Shown here piece by piece: positions 16,655 through 24,799 of a DNA stretch of 64,000 bases (positions are counted from its first letter, which is position 1; every line of letters starts with the position of its first letter). The position numbers were made by a program, and so were the translations under genes. The DNA comes from Hoylesella loescheii DSM 19665 = JCM 12249 = ATCC 15930 (GTDB taxonomy: Bacteria; Bacteroidota; Bacteroidia; Bacteroidales; Bacteroidaceae): assembly GCF_000378085.1 (NCBI RefSeq), contig NZ_KB899218.1, positions 1 through 64,000 of the forward strand, in the 5' to 3' direction. The notes beneath the pieces were generated by a model. That model worked only from the letters and a program-made list of their open reading frames with translations, had not been told where the DNA came from and made no database searches.

Positions 16655-16925
16655 AACGCGACAGTTCACCATAAAGTTCATTACTAGAGCATATAACCGG
16701 GAAATCAAAACACGAAAAAACGACTTGTCTCTTACAAGAAATGGGCCTATATTTTGCCATTTCTAGATAAAGCGCCACACGTTTTTGAGCAAGGTTAAGG
16801 GCTAAGAAAAGCTTGTTTATGTCAACTGCCGCGTAGCTGTTGGTATAATAAATGCCATCGATAAACAGACCGAATGATATGGCGACGAGGAGAGCAACAT
16901 GCCCATTCTTTACATAGAGACGTGC
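16648..16925 (-). other. Open stretch without a start, possible gene remnant
   Basis: On the minus strand a frame stays open for about 88 codons between stops and reads, in part, VALLVAISFGLFIDGIYYTN and LNLAQKRVALYLEMAKY. There is no ATG near its beginning and I recognise no family. It may be a decayed gene or chance; coding status is doubtful. Confidence 0.2.
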
Positions 16926-16926
16926 T

Positions 16927-17066
16927 CAACGGGAAAAGGACCAAGACCTACGGCCTTGTGAAGTGGGGATCATCGTTTAGGCAGGGTTGGGAGCCAAAGC
17001 GACCTACCCTGCCTAAGTGGACCATTTAACCCTACAAGGCCGTAGGTCTTGGTCCTTTTCCCATTG
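16927..17066. repeat. Long perfect hairpin, MITE-like
   Basis: GGGAAAAGGACC...GGCCTTGT (16931-16959) and its complement at 17034-17062 match over 29 bases without a mismatch, and over 33 with one. Nested inside are TTAGGCAGGGT (16977-16987) and ACCCTGCCTAA (17006-17016), an 11-bp perfect pair. No open frame lies within. The shape suggests a miniature inverted-repeat element or a very stable RNA hairpin. No target duplication is evident at the borders. Confidence 0.8.
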
Positions 17067-17091
17067 GTTAATTTCCCTTTTTTGCGCACAT

Positions 17092-17140
17092 AAAAAGCCT
17101 CACCCCACCCCCTTGGAGGGGATTGGAGTGAGGCTATTTT
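17092..17140. terminator. GCCTCACCCC-type hairpin, copy 1
   Basis: AGCCTCAC...CCCCTTGGAGGGG...GTGAGGCT (17096-17135) forms a stem with T-runs on both flanks. It lies 16 bases past the stop of the DUF4434 gene and probably ends that minus-strand transcript. Related hairpins occur at 18591, 22393 and 27741 and in the element at 15468-15638. Confidence 0.65.
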
Positions 17141-17155
17141 GAGGTATTGAGCATT

Positions 17156-18178
17156 TTATTTACCTGTCTTCACCAAGTTTAAATAATCTTGGCGAAGCTT
17201 CTGGGCCTTACGTCCGAAGGGACCAGTGGGGCACATGTTGGAGTAATAGTCGAACGATACGGCACGCGTTATGCGTGGTATGGACATTTCGATGCTTAGC
17301 TGTTGTGCCACGCGCGAGATGAGTGCAGGAGTATTATCCTTGTTAAAGGTTTCGAGGTCGGTCCAAAATTCGCCCTTAAAGGCAGAGCCATCACCAAACA
17401 AACCCGCTTCGGCATGCTTGTAATAGGTTTCTAGACGGTCGAGCGACACATGTTCTACACCTACGCCATCTTGCAACATAATTACTTGCAGGTTGCATTT
17501 GCCCAACTGCGACATGAAGGTTTTCAGCTGTTCGGGTGTGCTTAGTTCGCTATTCCAAAAAGCAGCGATGGACACAGGCTTATTGTTAAGCTGGTGCAAG
17601 TGGTTTGAAATGCGGTCTACAAAGTGCGTTCTGAAGAGGTTCATCTTCTCTTCGGTGTTGTAGGCGTAGGGCTCGGGCTCGTGCGGAATATACCAACCCT
17701 TGAATGCAGATTGTGTACCGAAGAGCGCATTAATCTCAGTTGCCATGCGATTGCATCGGTTGGCATGTTCGTCGAGCCATGTTTCGGAGGTTTGATTTTT
17801 CCAATAACTCTCGTCGAAATAAAGGCCAACATACACTTCCATACCCTTTTCGGCAGCGGCAGCGAGCAACCTACCCAAGGCATATTTACTTTTTTGCGTA
17901 ACAAAAGTTTCGTTCGTATCGAACCACACTTGTTGGTCGTGGGCCGAGAACTGGGCGATAACGGTACGCATGCCTATCTTCTTCATGCCTTCTAGCAAAC
18001 TGCTCCATTGGTATGGTGCCCAATTATCTTTGTCGTAGAAGGTAACGAACGAACCCGTAAGAACTTTCTTGGCATCGGGTTTGGGGTATTGTGTTTCGTC
18101 TAACGGTGCCATTCCGCTGTCTTTGGCGCATGCGGCGAACAGTAAAGACAGCAATAGAACTAAAATTGATTTATGCAT
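17156..18178 (-). CDS. DUF4434-type lipoprotein
   Basis: A 340-residue exported lipoprotein with lipobox LLFAAC. The body resembles the DUF4434 domain, a TIM-barrel related to glycoside hydrolases: TGSFVTFYDKDNWAPYQW, IAQFSAHDQQVWF, EVYVGLYFDESYW, GWYIPHEPE with acidic residues at a likely active site, and VIMLQDGVGVEH. It follows the GH2 gene after a 460-base gap filled with repeats and a hairpin, so it may be a weakly coupled last gene of the utilisation locus. A surface glycosidase or glycan-binding role is inferred. Confidence 0.75.
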   Translation of the reverse strand: MHKSILVLLLSLLFAACAKDSGMAPLDETQYPKPDAKKVLTGSFVTFYDKDNWAPYQWSSLLEGMKKIGMRTVIAQFSAHDQQVWFDTNETFVTQKSKYALGRLLAAAAEKGMEVYVGLYFDESYWKNQTSETWLDEHANRCNRMATEINALFGTQSAFKGWYIPHEPEPYAYNTEEKMNLFRTHFVDRISNHLHQLNNKPVSIAAFWNSELSTPEQLKTFMSQLGKCNLQVIMLQDGVGVEHVSLDRLETYYKHAEAGLFGDGSAFKGEFWTDLETFNKDNTPALISRVAQQLSIEMSIPRITRAVSFDYYSNMCPTGPFGRKAQKLRQDYLNLVKTGK

Positions 18179-18195
18179 ATTATTTTAATTAAGGA

Positions 18196-18533
18196 GTTAT
18201 TTTTGAGGAGTTAAGGAGTTAGGGGGAGTTAAGGAGTTAAGCCAAATGCTTTCTAGTGAGTAGTAAAGGAGTAAGGAGTAAAGCTGTAAGGCAGTAATGG
18301 AGTTAAGCCAAATGCTTTCTAGTGAGTAGTAAAGGAGTAAGGAGTAAAGGAGTAAGGCAGTAATGGAGTTGAGTAGTTAAGGAGTTAAGCCAAATGTATA
18401 GGTGGCATTAGTCATTTTTTCACCTTTTCACTCTTTCACTTTTAGAGGCCATGGAGTTAAGCCAAAGGCATCGGTGCGTTAGTCATTTTTTCACCTTTTC
18501 ACCCACTCACCCCTTCACTTTTAAGAGTTTTCA
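18196..18533 (+). repeat. GAGTTAAG module repeat, copy 1
   Basis: Two 66-bp units at 18234-18299 and 18300-18365, differing at very few bases, begin GAGTTAAGCCAAATGCTTTC. Two further diverged units follow, each with GTTAGTCATTTTTTCACC or the like and ending in a TTTTCAC-rich tail. The region is non-coding. A second copy with the same modules in the same order lies in reverse orientation at 27781-27965. Confidence 0.8.
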
Positions 18534-18590
18534 CTTGGAACAGTAAATCGACTTACAAACCTCCATCTTACGACCCAAGCGGCAAGAGCA

Positions 18591-18631
18591 CTCACTCCCC
18601 TCTCCCTTTGGAGAGGGGTTGGGGGTGAGGC
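18591..18631. repeat. GCCTCACCCC-type hairpin, copy 2
   Basis: CTCACTCCCCTCTCC, four loop bases, then GGAGAGGGGTTGGGGGTGAG. It sits just past the stop of the GH2 gene on the minus strand and may end or attenuate the transcript before the DUF4434 gene. Confidence 0.65.
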
Positions 18632-18637
18632 CTTCTT

Positions 18638-21445
18638 TTATTGCATCTCATCCAGCACAAGAACGGGCTGCTTGCCATCGAGGTCTTGCCGTGCAAAGGT
18701 GGCAGTAAGCTCGCGTTCTTCACCAGGGAAGAGGGTGATAAAGTTGTCGCTCCACACTGTGGGAAGCACTTCTGCCCCACCCTCGCCTTTGGCAATGTAT
18801 AAGCGATGCATAAAGGCCAGCTGTGTAGAGGGGTTCTTTACCTTAATGGTCATGATCATGTCGCCGTCACGTTGTGTTGTTCGCGTGTCGAACTTCAAGG
18901 GCACCTTGGGCATGCGCGTTAGTTCGCGGAAATCGTTTTTGCCATCGGCCGTTTGCCAATAGAAGTTGTCCGACACGATGCGGCCTTGCTTGTCTACGAG
19001 TTGTAGGCGAACGAAGTGCACGTTGCTAACACCCTGCGGCACAGGCACGGCAAAGAGTTCGGTAAAGCAGTCGGAATCAAACGCACGCTGTGGAACCGTT
19101 TGTTGCCAAGCCACGTTGAGGTTGGTGTCGTACACTTTCACGTTCACGGTGATGTCGGTTTGTGGCTTATGCATCGTGTTGATAACGCTCACCATACGGT
19201 TGTGTTCGTTCATCTGTATGTGCAAGGGCTCTAATGCCTTCTTGGTATAGTAGTACCCCGCGTTTGGATTGAGGAACCAATCGTAGATTTGCCATAACAC
19301 CTGTGGCCATGTAGCATTGAGTTTCCAAAGCATTACACCCGTGGTTATGTCCCACATACGGTGGTTGGCTGCCTCGAACATGGCCCGATAGCTGCCCGCG
19401 TTGATGTATTGCGCCCAACGGATGTAGTCTTCGGCCGACGAGGGCTGACCAAACTGCTGACGAATGGCGTTGTCGTAGGGTTTGAAGGCGTAGCTTGACG
19501 GCGGACAACAGATAGAATCCCAAGCATCGTGATAGGCCCAAACCTTGTCGAGCGGGTAGTGTGCGTTGCGCGGCCCCTTACCTAAATCAAACACATACTT
19601 CTTCATACTCTCGAGCGTTGATACGGCAGGAACACCCATTTCGTTGCGGAACATCTGGTCTTTCACCTCCAACACCTTATTATAATAGTAAGGATGGGGA
19701 TACCAAGTGTAGTCGGGTTCGTTCTCGTCGGTCATGCCTGTGGGCAAGTCGGGCTTGATGTAGGGCGTAAGTTTGTCTACATCCCAACCATGACTAGACG
19801 TTGCAATGAAAGGACGAGTTGGGTCGTGCTGCTTGATATAAGTGCGTAGGGGCACGTAGAGTTCTTCGCGCACGATGGTTTCTATCTGCATACACCACAG
19901 CGCCAACGAGGGATGGTTGCGATAACGCTTCACCACATCGTACATGTTACGCAGTGCAAGGCGCGTATCGGTGGGATTGTTGAAAGATGGTTCGCCAGGA
20001 TAGCTAGTCCAGCATTGGAAAAACACCTCCCACATCAGCAGTCCATACTTGTCGTAAGTTTCCATAACGGCCTCTGGGGGCGAAGGCATGTCTTCGTTGG
20101 CAATCATGTTTACGCCAGCATTAGCCAGTAGTCGGGCCTCGTCGTACATGCGTTTGGGATTCATGTCGAGCAGCATGTCGGGCTGAATAAAGCCGCCACG
20201 ACAGAATATGCGCTGGCCGTTCACCCAGAAAATACGGCCATGTTCGCCATCGCGTTCTTTCAAGGTGGAGGTTATTTGGCGTATGCCGAAGGTGGTGGAC
20301 TGCGTGTCGGACACCTTACCGCCCACTTCAAACGAGAGATCTAGGCGGTGAAGATGTTGCAAACCATAACCATTGGGCCACCATAAGTGGGGATTTTGCA
20401 CGTTGAGCTGTGCAAACTCTTCGGGCGAAAAGTTAACGGTGAGGGTTTTGCCAGCGGGTATGGTGACGCGCTTTTCAAAGGCGATGGTGGGCATTTGGCC
20501 TGGCATCTGCTTTTTATAAGTATGAAAGTCTATTTCTTTTAGCAGGTTGATGCGTCCGCGCAACACACCCGTTTGGGGTTTGTTACCCGCGTTTCGCAAT
20601 TCGGTTTGCACCGATATGCTGGCCTTTGTGGTATCGGGTAGGTTCAGGTTGGTAACGATATAGGAGTTTTCAATTTTCACATCATCGGTGTAAGTTAAGT
20701 ACACGTCTTGATAAAGTCCCATATTGCGGTCGCGTACAACGGGCGAGCAATCCCAACCTGCCATGAATTTGAGGGTGACATCTCTGAAAATCTCTTCTCC
20801 CTGACCTCTACCTGGGCCAAAGGGGGTGAAGAGATAGCCTGGACGGGGTGTACCCACGTTGTCTACCTGATATATCTTCACGGCCACCACGTTAGGTTTG
20901 TCTGCCGAAACAAGGGCTGTGACATCGTATTTAAAGCGCAAGAACATGCCCGCCATCTGCGTTTTGTTGGCCACTTGCTTGCCATTCACCCATAGATCGG
21001 CCCGATAATTGATGCCGTCGAAGTTGAGCCACACGCGTCTTCCGCGCTCGCTTGCGGGTATGGAGAACTGCGTGCGGAACCAATAGGGATGCTTAAAGGG
21101 GTTTGACACACCTTTAATATGCGAGTACTTACTAAGTCCCAATCGGCGGTTTAGGTCGTCGGAGGCATCGGGTATGCGAAGGTCGTTGAGGTCGAAGTGT
21201 GGATCGGGGTACACGTTCTCTTTCACCAAAGCCCCCAATACGCTTGTGGGCACGGTGGCATTGTGCCAACGTTGGGGCTTATAAGTACGTAAAGACAACA
21301 CGCTACCCGCTTGTGGCACACGCATAGTAGACTGCATTTGCCATTGCGTTAGCAACTGTTTGCCATCTTTCAGGTTGTTGTTGGAAGCGTGCGCCACCAT
21401 GAAGCAGCACAGGCATACGAGCAAAGACTTTATTCTCATTATCAA
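18638..21445 (-). CDS. Family 2 glycoside hydrolase, exo-glucosaminidase/mannosidase-like
   Basis: A 935-residue exported enzyme with a signal peptide ending near residue 20. The order is sugar-binding jelly roll (about 25-235, with RRVWLNFDGINYRADLWVNG), Ig-like domain (about 255-390), TIM barrel (about 395-720), and C-terminal beta domains. The barrel contains LWCMQIE with the candidate acid/base Glu522 and FRNEMG with the candidate nucleophile Glu602. The layout is closest to exo-beta-D-glucosaminidases and related beta-mannosidase-like GH2 enzymes. Glu522 is preceded by Ile where clan members usually have Asn. It is 12 bases downstream of the ROK gene. It probably trims terminal sugars in the periplasm; exact specificity is not readable. 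Confidence 0.85.
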   Translation of the reverse strand: MIMRIKSLLVCLCCFMVAHASNNNLKDGKQLLTQWQMQSTMRVPQAGSVLSLRTYKPQRWHNATVPTSVLGALVKENVYPDPHFDLNDLRIPDASDDLNRRLGLSKYSHIKGVSNPFKHPYWFRTQFSIPASERGRRVWLNFDGINYRADLWVNGKQVANKTQMAGMFLRFKYDVTALVSADKPNVVAVKIYQVDNVGTPRPGYLFTPFGPGRGQGEEIFRDVTLKFMAGWDCSPVVRDRNMGLYQDVYLTYTDDVKIENSYIVTNLNLPDTTKASISVQTELRNAGNKPQTGVLRGRINLLKEIDFHTYKKQMPGQMPTIAFEKRVTIPAGKTLTVNFSPEEFAQLNVQNPHLWWPNGYGLQHLHRLDLSFEVGGKVSDTQSTTFGIRQITSTLKERDGEHGRIFWVNGQRIFCRGGFIQPDMLLDMNPKRMYDEARLLANAGVNMIANEDMPSPPEAVMETYDKYGLLMWEVFFQCWTSYPGEPSFNNPTDTRLALRNMYDVVKRYRNHPSLALWCMQIETIVREELYVPLRTYIKQHDPTRPFIATSSHGWDVDKLTPYIKPDLPTGMTDENEPDYTWYPHPYYYNKVLEVKDQMFRNEMGVPAVSTLESMKKYVFDLGKGPRNAHYPLDKVWAYHDAWDSICCPPSSYAFKPYDNAIRQQFGQPSSAEDYIRWAQYINAGSYRAMFEAANHRMWDITTGVMLWKLNATWPQVLWQIYDWFLNPNAGYYYTKKALEPLHIQMNEHNRMVSVINTMHKPQTDITVNVKVYDTNLNVAWQQTVPQRAFDSDCFTELFAVPVPQGVSNVHFVRLQLVDKQGRIVSDNFYWQTADGKNDFRELTRMPKVPLKFDTRTTQRDGDMIMTIKVKNPSTQLAFMHRLYIAKGEGGAEVLPTVWSDNFITLFPGEERELTATFARQDLDGKQPVLVLDEMQ

Positions 21446-21457
21446 AATGGGGTTGGG

Positions 21458-22357
21458 TTAAGGGTTAGACGAAGGGCGCATAAGACATGCCGCACCCACA
21501 AAACCTGCATTGTCGGCCAACGAAGCCATCACGATGGGGGTGCGTTGGGCAGGCAACGGACAGATGTGCGCATGCAAACCGCGCATCATGGCAGGCATGA
21601 AGAAGGGATGGGCGGTAGCGATAGACCCGCCAAGCAGAACCACATCGGGGTCGATGAGGTTGATGCACCAGGCCAAAGGCACGGCCAGATGTTGGCCAAA
21701 GGTTTCCCAAGCATCGAGCGCATGACGTTCGCCTTGCTGCGCACGCTGATAAACTTCCAGCGAAGAGGCATCGACATGGGCTATCTGCTTATAGATTTTG
21801 GCCACGCCCTGCCCAGAAATAGCATCTTCGATGATACCTGTGCCATGGGGCGAACACCATATCTCGCCCGCCGTACCTGTGGCACCGTTCCATATTTTAC
21901 CGTCTACCACCAGCGCACAGCCAATACCTGTGCCAAGGGTGAAGCCTAGAACAACGCGTTTATTTCGTGCGGCGCCAAACACGGCCTCGCCCAACACCAA
22001 GCAATTGGCATCGTTGTTGAGGGCCACAGGTAAGTCTACAGCCTGTTGCAGTGCCTCGCGCAAGGCGAAATGCTGCATGGTGGGTAGCTGCGGACAATCT
22101 AAAACCAAACCAAGGTCTAGGTCGAGCGGTCCTGTAGACCCCACACCAACGCCCATAACGTCTTGCTTTTGAAGTCCGTTATCGGTCATCACTTGTCTAA
22201 TTGATTGTGCGATGTTCTCCACAATCTGCTCTTTCGGCAGATGACTTTGCGTTGCAATCTTAATCGGCGTACCGATAACACGACCATCGGCAGCATCGAT
22301 GGCACCCGTCATTATCTTCGTTCCGCCTAGGTCTACACCTATAATGATATTGTTCAT
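21458..22357 (-). CDS. ROK-family sugar kinase
   Basis: A 299-residue cytoplasmic kinase. GVDLGGTK (7-14) is the ATP-phosphate loop; GVGSTGPLD, NNDANCLVLGEAVFG with the catalytic Asp, and GFTLGTGIGCALVVDG follow as expected. The usual zinc-binding CxCGxxGC motif is replaced by CSPHGTGIIED, so zinc binding is probably lost. I start at 22357, where the conserved fold begins; an ATG at 22399 would add 14 residues of no recognisable sequence. In this locus it probably phosphorylates the imported monosaccharide, perhaps an amino sugar. Confidence 0.88.
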   Translation of the reverse strand: MNNIIIGVDLGGTKIMTGAIDAADGRVIGTPIKIATQSHLPKEQIVENIAQSIRQVMTDNGLQKQDVMGVGVGSTGPLDLDLGLVLDCPQLPTMQHFALREALQQAVDLPVALNNDANCLVLGEAVFGAARNKRVVLGFTLGTGIGCALVVDGKIWNGATGTAGEIWCSPHGTGIIEDAISGQGVAKIYKQIAHVDASSLEVYQRAQQGERHALDAWETFGQHLAVPLAWCINLIDPDVVLLGGSIATAHPFFMPAMMRGLHAHICPLPAQRTPIVMASLADNAGFVGAACLMRPSSNP

Positions 22358-22392
22358 TGTTGTTTTAAGTTTATGAGAATTGACCAAAGAAA

Positions 22393-22427
22393 GCCTCAAC
22401 CCCTCTCCAAGAGGGCGTGAGTGAGGC
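22393..22427. repeat. GCCTCACCCC-type hairpin, copy 3
   Basis: GCCTCAACCCCTCTCCAAGAGGGCGTGAGTGAGGC folds on itself. It begins directly after the MFS stop codon and ends before the ROK start, inside the operon, so it may lower expression of the downstream kinase and GH2 genes. Confidence 0.6.
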
Positions 22428-23642
22428 CTAACTTAGATGTTTTCCTTTTCCCCACACGGCCACAGCCATAACGTATGCAAAGGCAACGACATTTACCGCC
22501 ATGCCCCAAACCATGCCATGAGCGTTGCCAACAACACCGACAAGCCAGCCAATGAAGGCTCCGCCCACAATGGCTGTGCCTAAAATGCCCGAGAGCATGC
22601 CGTGATCGTGGTTAAAACTGTTGATTACGGCACTGAATATGGCTGTGAACGACACGCAAGTGAAGTAACCCACAAAGGCAAACGACACTAAGGCCACGCC
22701 TTCGCTACCCATCATGGCCACCACCAATGCCACCACGGTGAGGGCGCTATGCACGATGAAGACCGCACGTTCGCTTACCCTACGCATCAAGGCCGACGCT
22801 ACCAACCTGCCCACGGCTTGCAAAAGCCAGAACAAAGCCACAATAAGGGCTGTTTTTGAAGGGAATAGTTGGTGCATAAATGTTGGTTCGGGCCAAAACG
22901 ATTGATCGTTACTGAGGTGGTGAACGTTGTTCATAAAGGTGATGATGTACGACGAAACGCCCACCTCGCCACCTACGTAGAGAAAGATGCCCAAGGCATA
23001 AACCAGCACCAAAGGGTTGCGACAGAGCTGGAAAAGCTTACCGAGGTTCAGCCGTTCGTCGGCATTGGTGGTGGCTTTTGGGAAGTTCGCGAGGGCTACC
23101 ACCACGAATATCACGGCATTAACCACTGCCAGAAGCAAGTAAATGGTGGTCCAACTTAGGTTGTTGGCTTGCAAAATGGGCACGATGAGCGGACTAAGGG
23201 CGTAACCTAAAGCACCAATGCCGATGATGAGGGTTAGGTTAGACGTGTAGCGAGCTGGTTGATCGAGCACCCGAATAAAGGGATTGCCCGCTATCTGCAC
23301 AGCCGTTACACCCGTACCGATGAGAAACACCGACACGATAACAGCCCACGCCTCGGCACTGAGGTAGCAAAGGGCAGAACCAGTGCCCATCAACGCCGTA
23401 CCCAAAAGCAACACAGGCTTTGCCCCGAAGCGGTCGGTGAGCAAGCCAAAAGGTATCGACGTTAGTCCGTAGGCCAAGAAAAAGGCCAAGGGCAACAGGG
23501 CGGCCACACCTAGCGACACACCATACTGCACCTGAAAACGGTCGATGGCCACGCCTATAACCGACGTTAGAAGGCCAAACACCACGTATATCAAGGCCGT
23601 GATGCCCAATAGAACGGTTTGCCTTTGTCCATTGTTGCTCAT
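22428..23642 (-). CDS. FucP-like MFS sugar transporter
   Basis: A 404-residue inner-membrane transporter with about twelve helices. The helix 2-3 loop has GLLTDRFGAKPVLL, the MFS motif A, and TAVQIAGNPFIRVL matches the FucP/NagP sugar:proton group. A longer frame begins at 23858, but its first 72 residues overlap the SIS gene and look like an antisense-quality shadow. The start at 23642 is preceded by AAAGGAGGG, a strong Shine-Dalgarno that is unusual for this phylum. It should import the sugar released by the locus glycosidases. Confidence 0.88.
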   Translation of the reverse strand: MSNNGQRQTVLLGITALIYVVFGLLTSVIGVAIDRFQVQYGVSLGVAALLPLAFFLAYGLTSIPFGLLTDRFGAKPVLLLGTALMGTGSALCYLSAEAWAVIVSVFLIGTGVTAVQIAGNPFIRVLDQPARYTSNLTLIIGIGALGYALSPLIVPILQANNLSWTTIYLLLAVVNAVIFVVVALANFPKATTNADERLNLGKLFQLCRNPLVLVYALGIFLYVGGEVGVSSYIITFMNNVHHLSNDQSFWPEPTFMHQLFPSKTALIVALFWLLQAVGRLVASALMRRVSERAVFIVHSALTVVALVVAMMGSEGVALVSFAFVGYFTCVSFTAIFSAVINSFNHDHGMLSGILGTAIVGGAFIGWLVGVVGNAHGMVWGMAVNVVAFAYVMAVAVWGKGKHLS

Positions 23643-23656
23643 CGTGCACCCTCCTT

Positions 23657-24727
23657 TCATTCGGTTACGGTTACCTTTGCACCACGCGAAAAACTGCCCG
23701 CCTCGAAGCCGTGACGCTTGGCATACTCGTCGATGAAGAGTTGCAAGGGTACGATACTTAATATGGAGAACAGAAATTCGTCTTGTTCGTCTACGTAAAC
23801 GGGCAGTATCTTGTCCGTAACATGCTGCGCCGTGTCGCGCGAATTGGTGATAAGCCACACGCGTCCGCCAAAGCCTGCAATGTCTTCGGCCATCTTCAGA
23901 CTTTGTTCGAACGTACGTCCTTCGGACGCGAACAGCACCGACTTAAAGCCTGGGGCAACCATTTCCATCGGTCCGTGCCTAAACTCGCCCCCCAAGATAC
24001 CTGTTGCGGCAATATGGGTGGCCTCTTTAAACATCAAGGCACTTTGACTGGCAGTGGAGAACGACGGGCCACGGGCGATGATTTGCAGTGTGGTGAGGTC
24101 GCCAAGGAAGTCGAGTCCCTTGCCCAACCACTCGTCATGGCTTGCCAACATGTCTTCAAACTTGGTCTGCAAGGCCGCCAACTGGCGTTGCGTATGGGCG
24201 TTCCAACGGTCGCTGAGATATAATCCCAAGATGCAAGCAGCCAAAGAGGTGAGCACGTAGGTCTTGGTTGAGGTCATCTCTTCACGTCCACCCTTGCACA
24301 ACAGGGCAACATCGGCCTTGTGAGCAAGTGCACTATCCTCTTCGTTAACAATGCCCACGCAGAACACCGACTGTGGCAGACGCTCTAAAATCTCTCTTAT
24401 CTCGTAGCTTTCGCCCGACTGCGAGGCGCAAACCAGCAACGTGGGGCGATTGAGCAACGAAAGATTGTAGTGCAATAGTTCGCTTGTGTTGATGTAATGG
24501 GCGTGAATGCCCCGCTGATTAAACAAGCTTGCAGCTGCAGAAGAGATAAAGAACGAACTGCCCATACCCGTAAATACCACGTCGCGAATGTTGCGTTGGG
24601 CGATGGCTTCCTTGATTTTGCGCAAGAGTTCTAGGCCTTCGGGGGCGGTATAGAAGTGGAGAATGTTGCCAATGGCAGCAGGTTGTTCCAGTATTTCGGT
24701 AAGAAACTTATTGGTTGACATATTCAT
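23657..24727 (-). CDS. SIS-domain sugar-phosphate isomerase/deaminase
   Basis: A 356-residue protein with two SIS domains like the isomerase half of glucosamine-6-phosphate synthase. VFTGMGSSFFISSAAASL and VCASQSGESYEI in the first half are phosphosugar-binding loops; ARGPSFSTASQSALMFKEA and GGEFRHGPMEMV in the second half hold the conserved catalytic region. No glutaminase domain is present, which fits AgaS/FrlB-like deaminases. With the adjacent ROK kinase it could turn an amino-sugar phosphate into a glycolytic sugar phosphate plus ammonia (inference). It ends 14 bases before the MFS start. Confidence 0.85.
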   Translation of the reverse strand: MNMSTNKFLTEILEQPAAIGNILHFYTAPEGLELLRKIKEAIAQRNIRDVVFTGMGSSFFISSAAASLFNQRGIHAHYINTSELLHYNLSLLNRPTLLVCASQSGESYEIREILERLPQSVFCVGIVNEEDSALAHKADVALLCKGGREEMTSTKTYVLTSLAACILGLYLSDRWNAHTQRQLAALQTKFEDMLASHDEWLGKGLDFLGDLTTLQIIARGPSFSTASQSALMFKEATHIAATGILGGEFRHGPMEMVAPGFKSVLFASEGRTFEQSLKMAEDIAGFGGRVWLITNSRDTAQHVTDKILPVYVDEQDEFLFSILSIVPLQLFIDEYAKRHGFEAGSFSRGAKVTVTE

Positions 24728-24799
24728 TAGCTATTGTGCAGGCATGTACATGCGAGGCGTACATGCCTGCAATGATACATTACAGATGGCGTTTCGCCT

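Noticed and set aside
23643..23858. Longer start for the MFS transporter
   Set aside because: The added 72 residues overlap the SIS gene and are not membrane-like; the ATG at 23642 has a strong Shine-Dalgarno.
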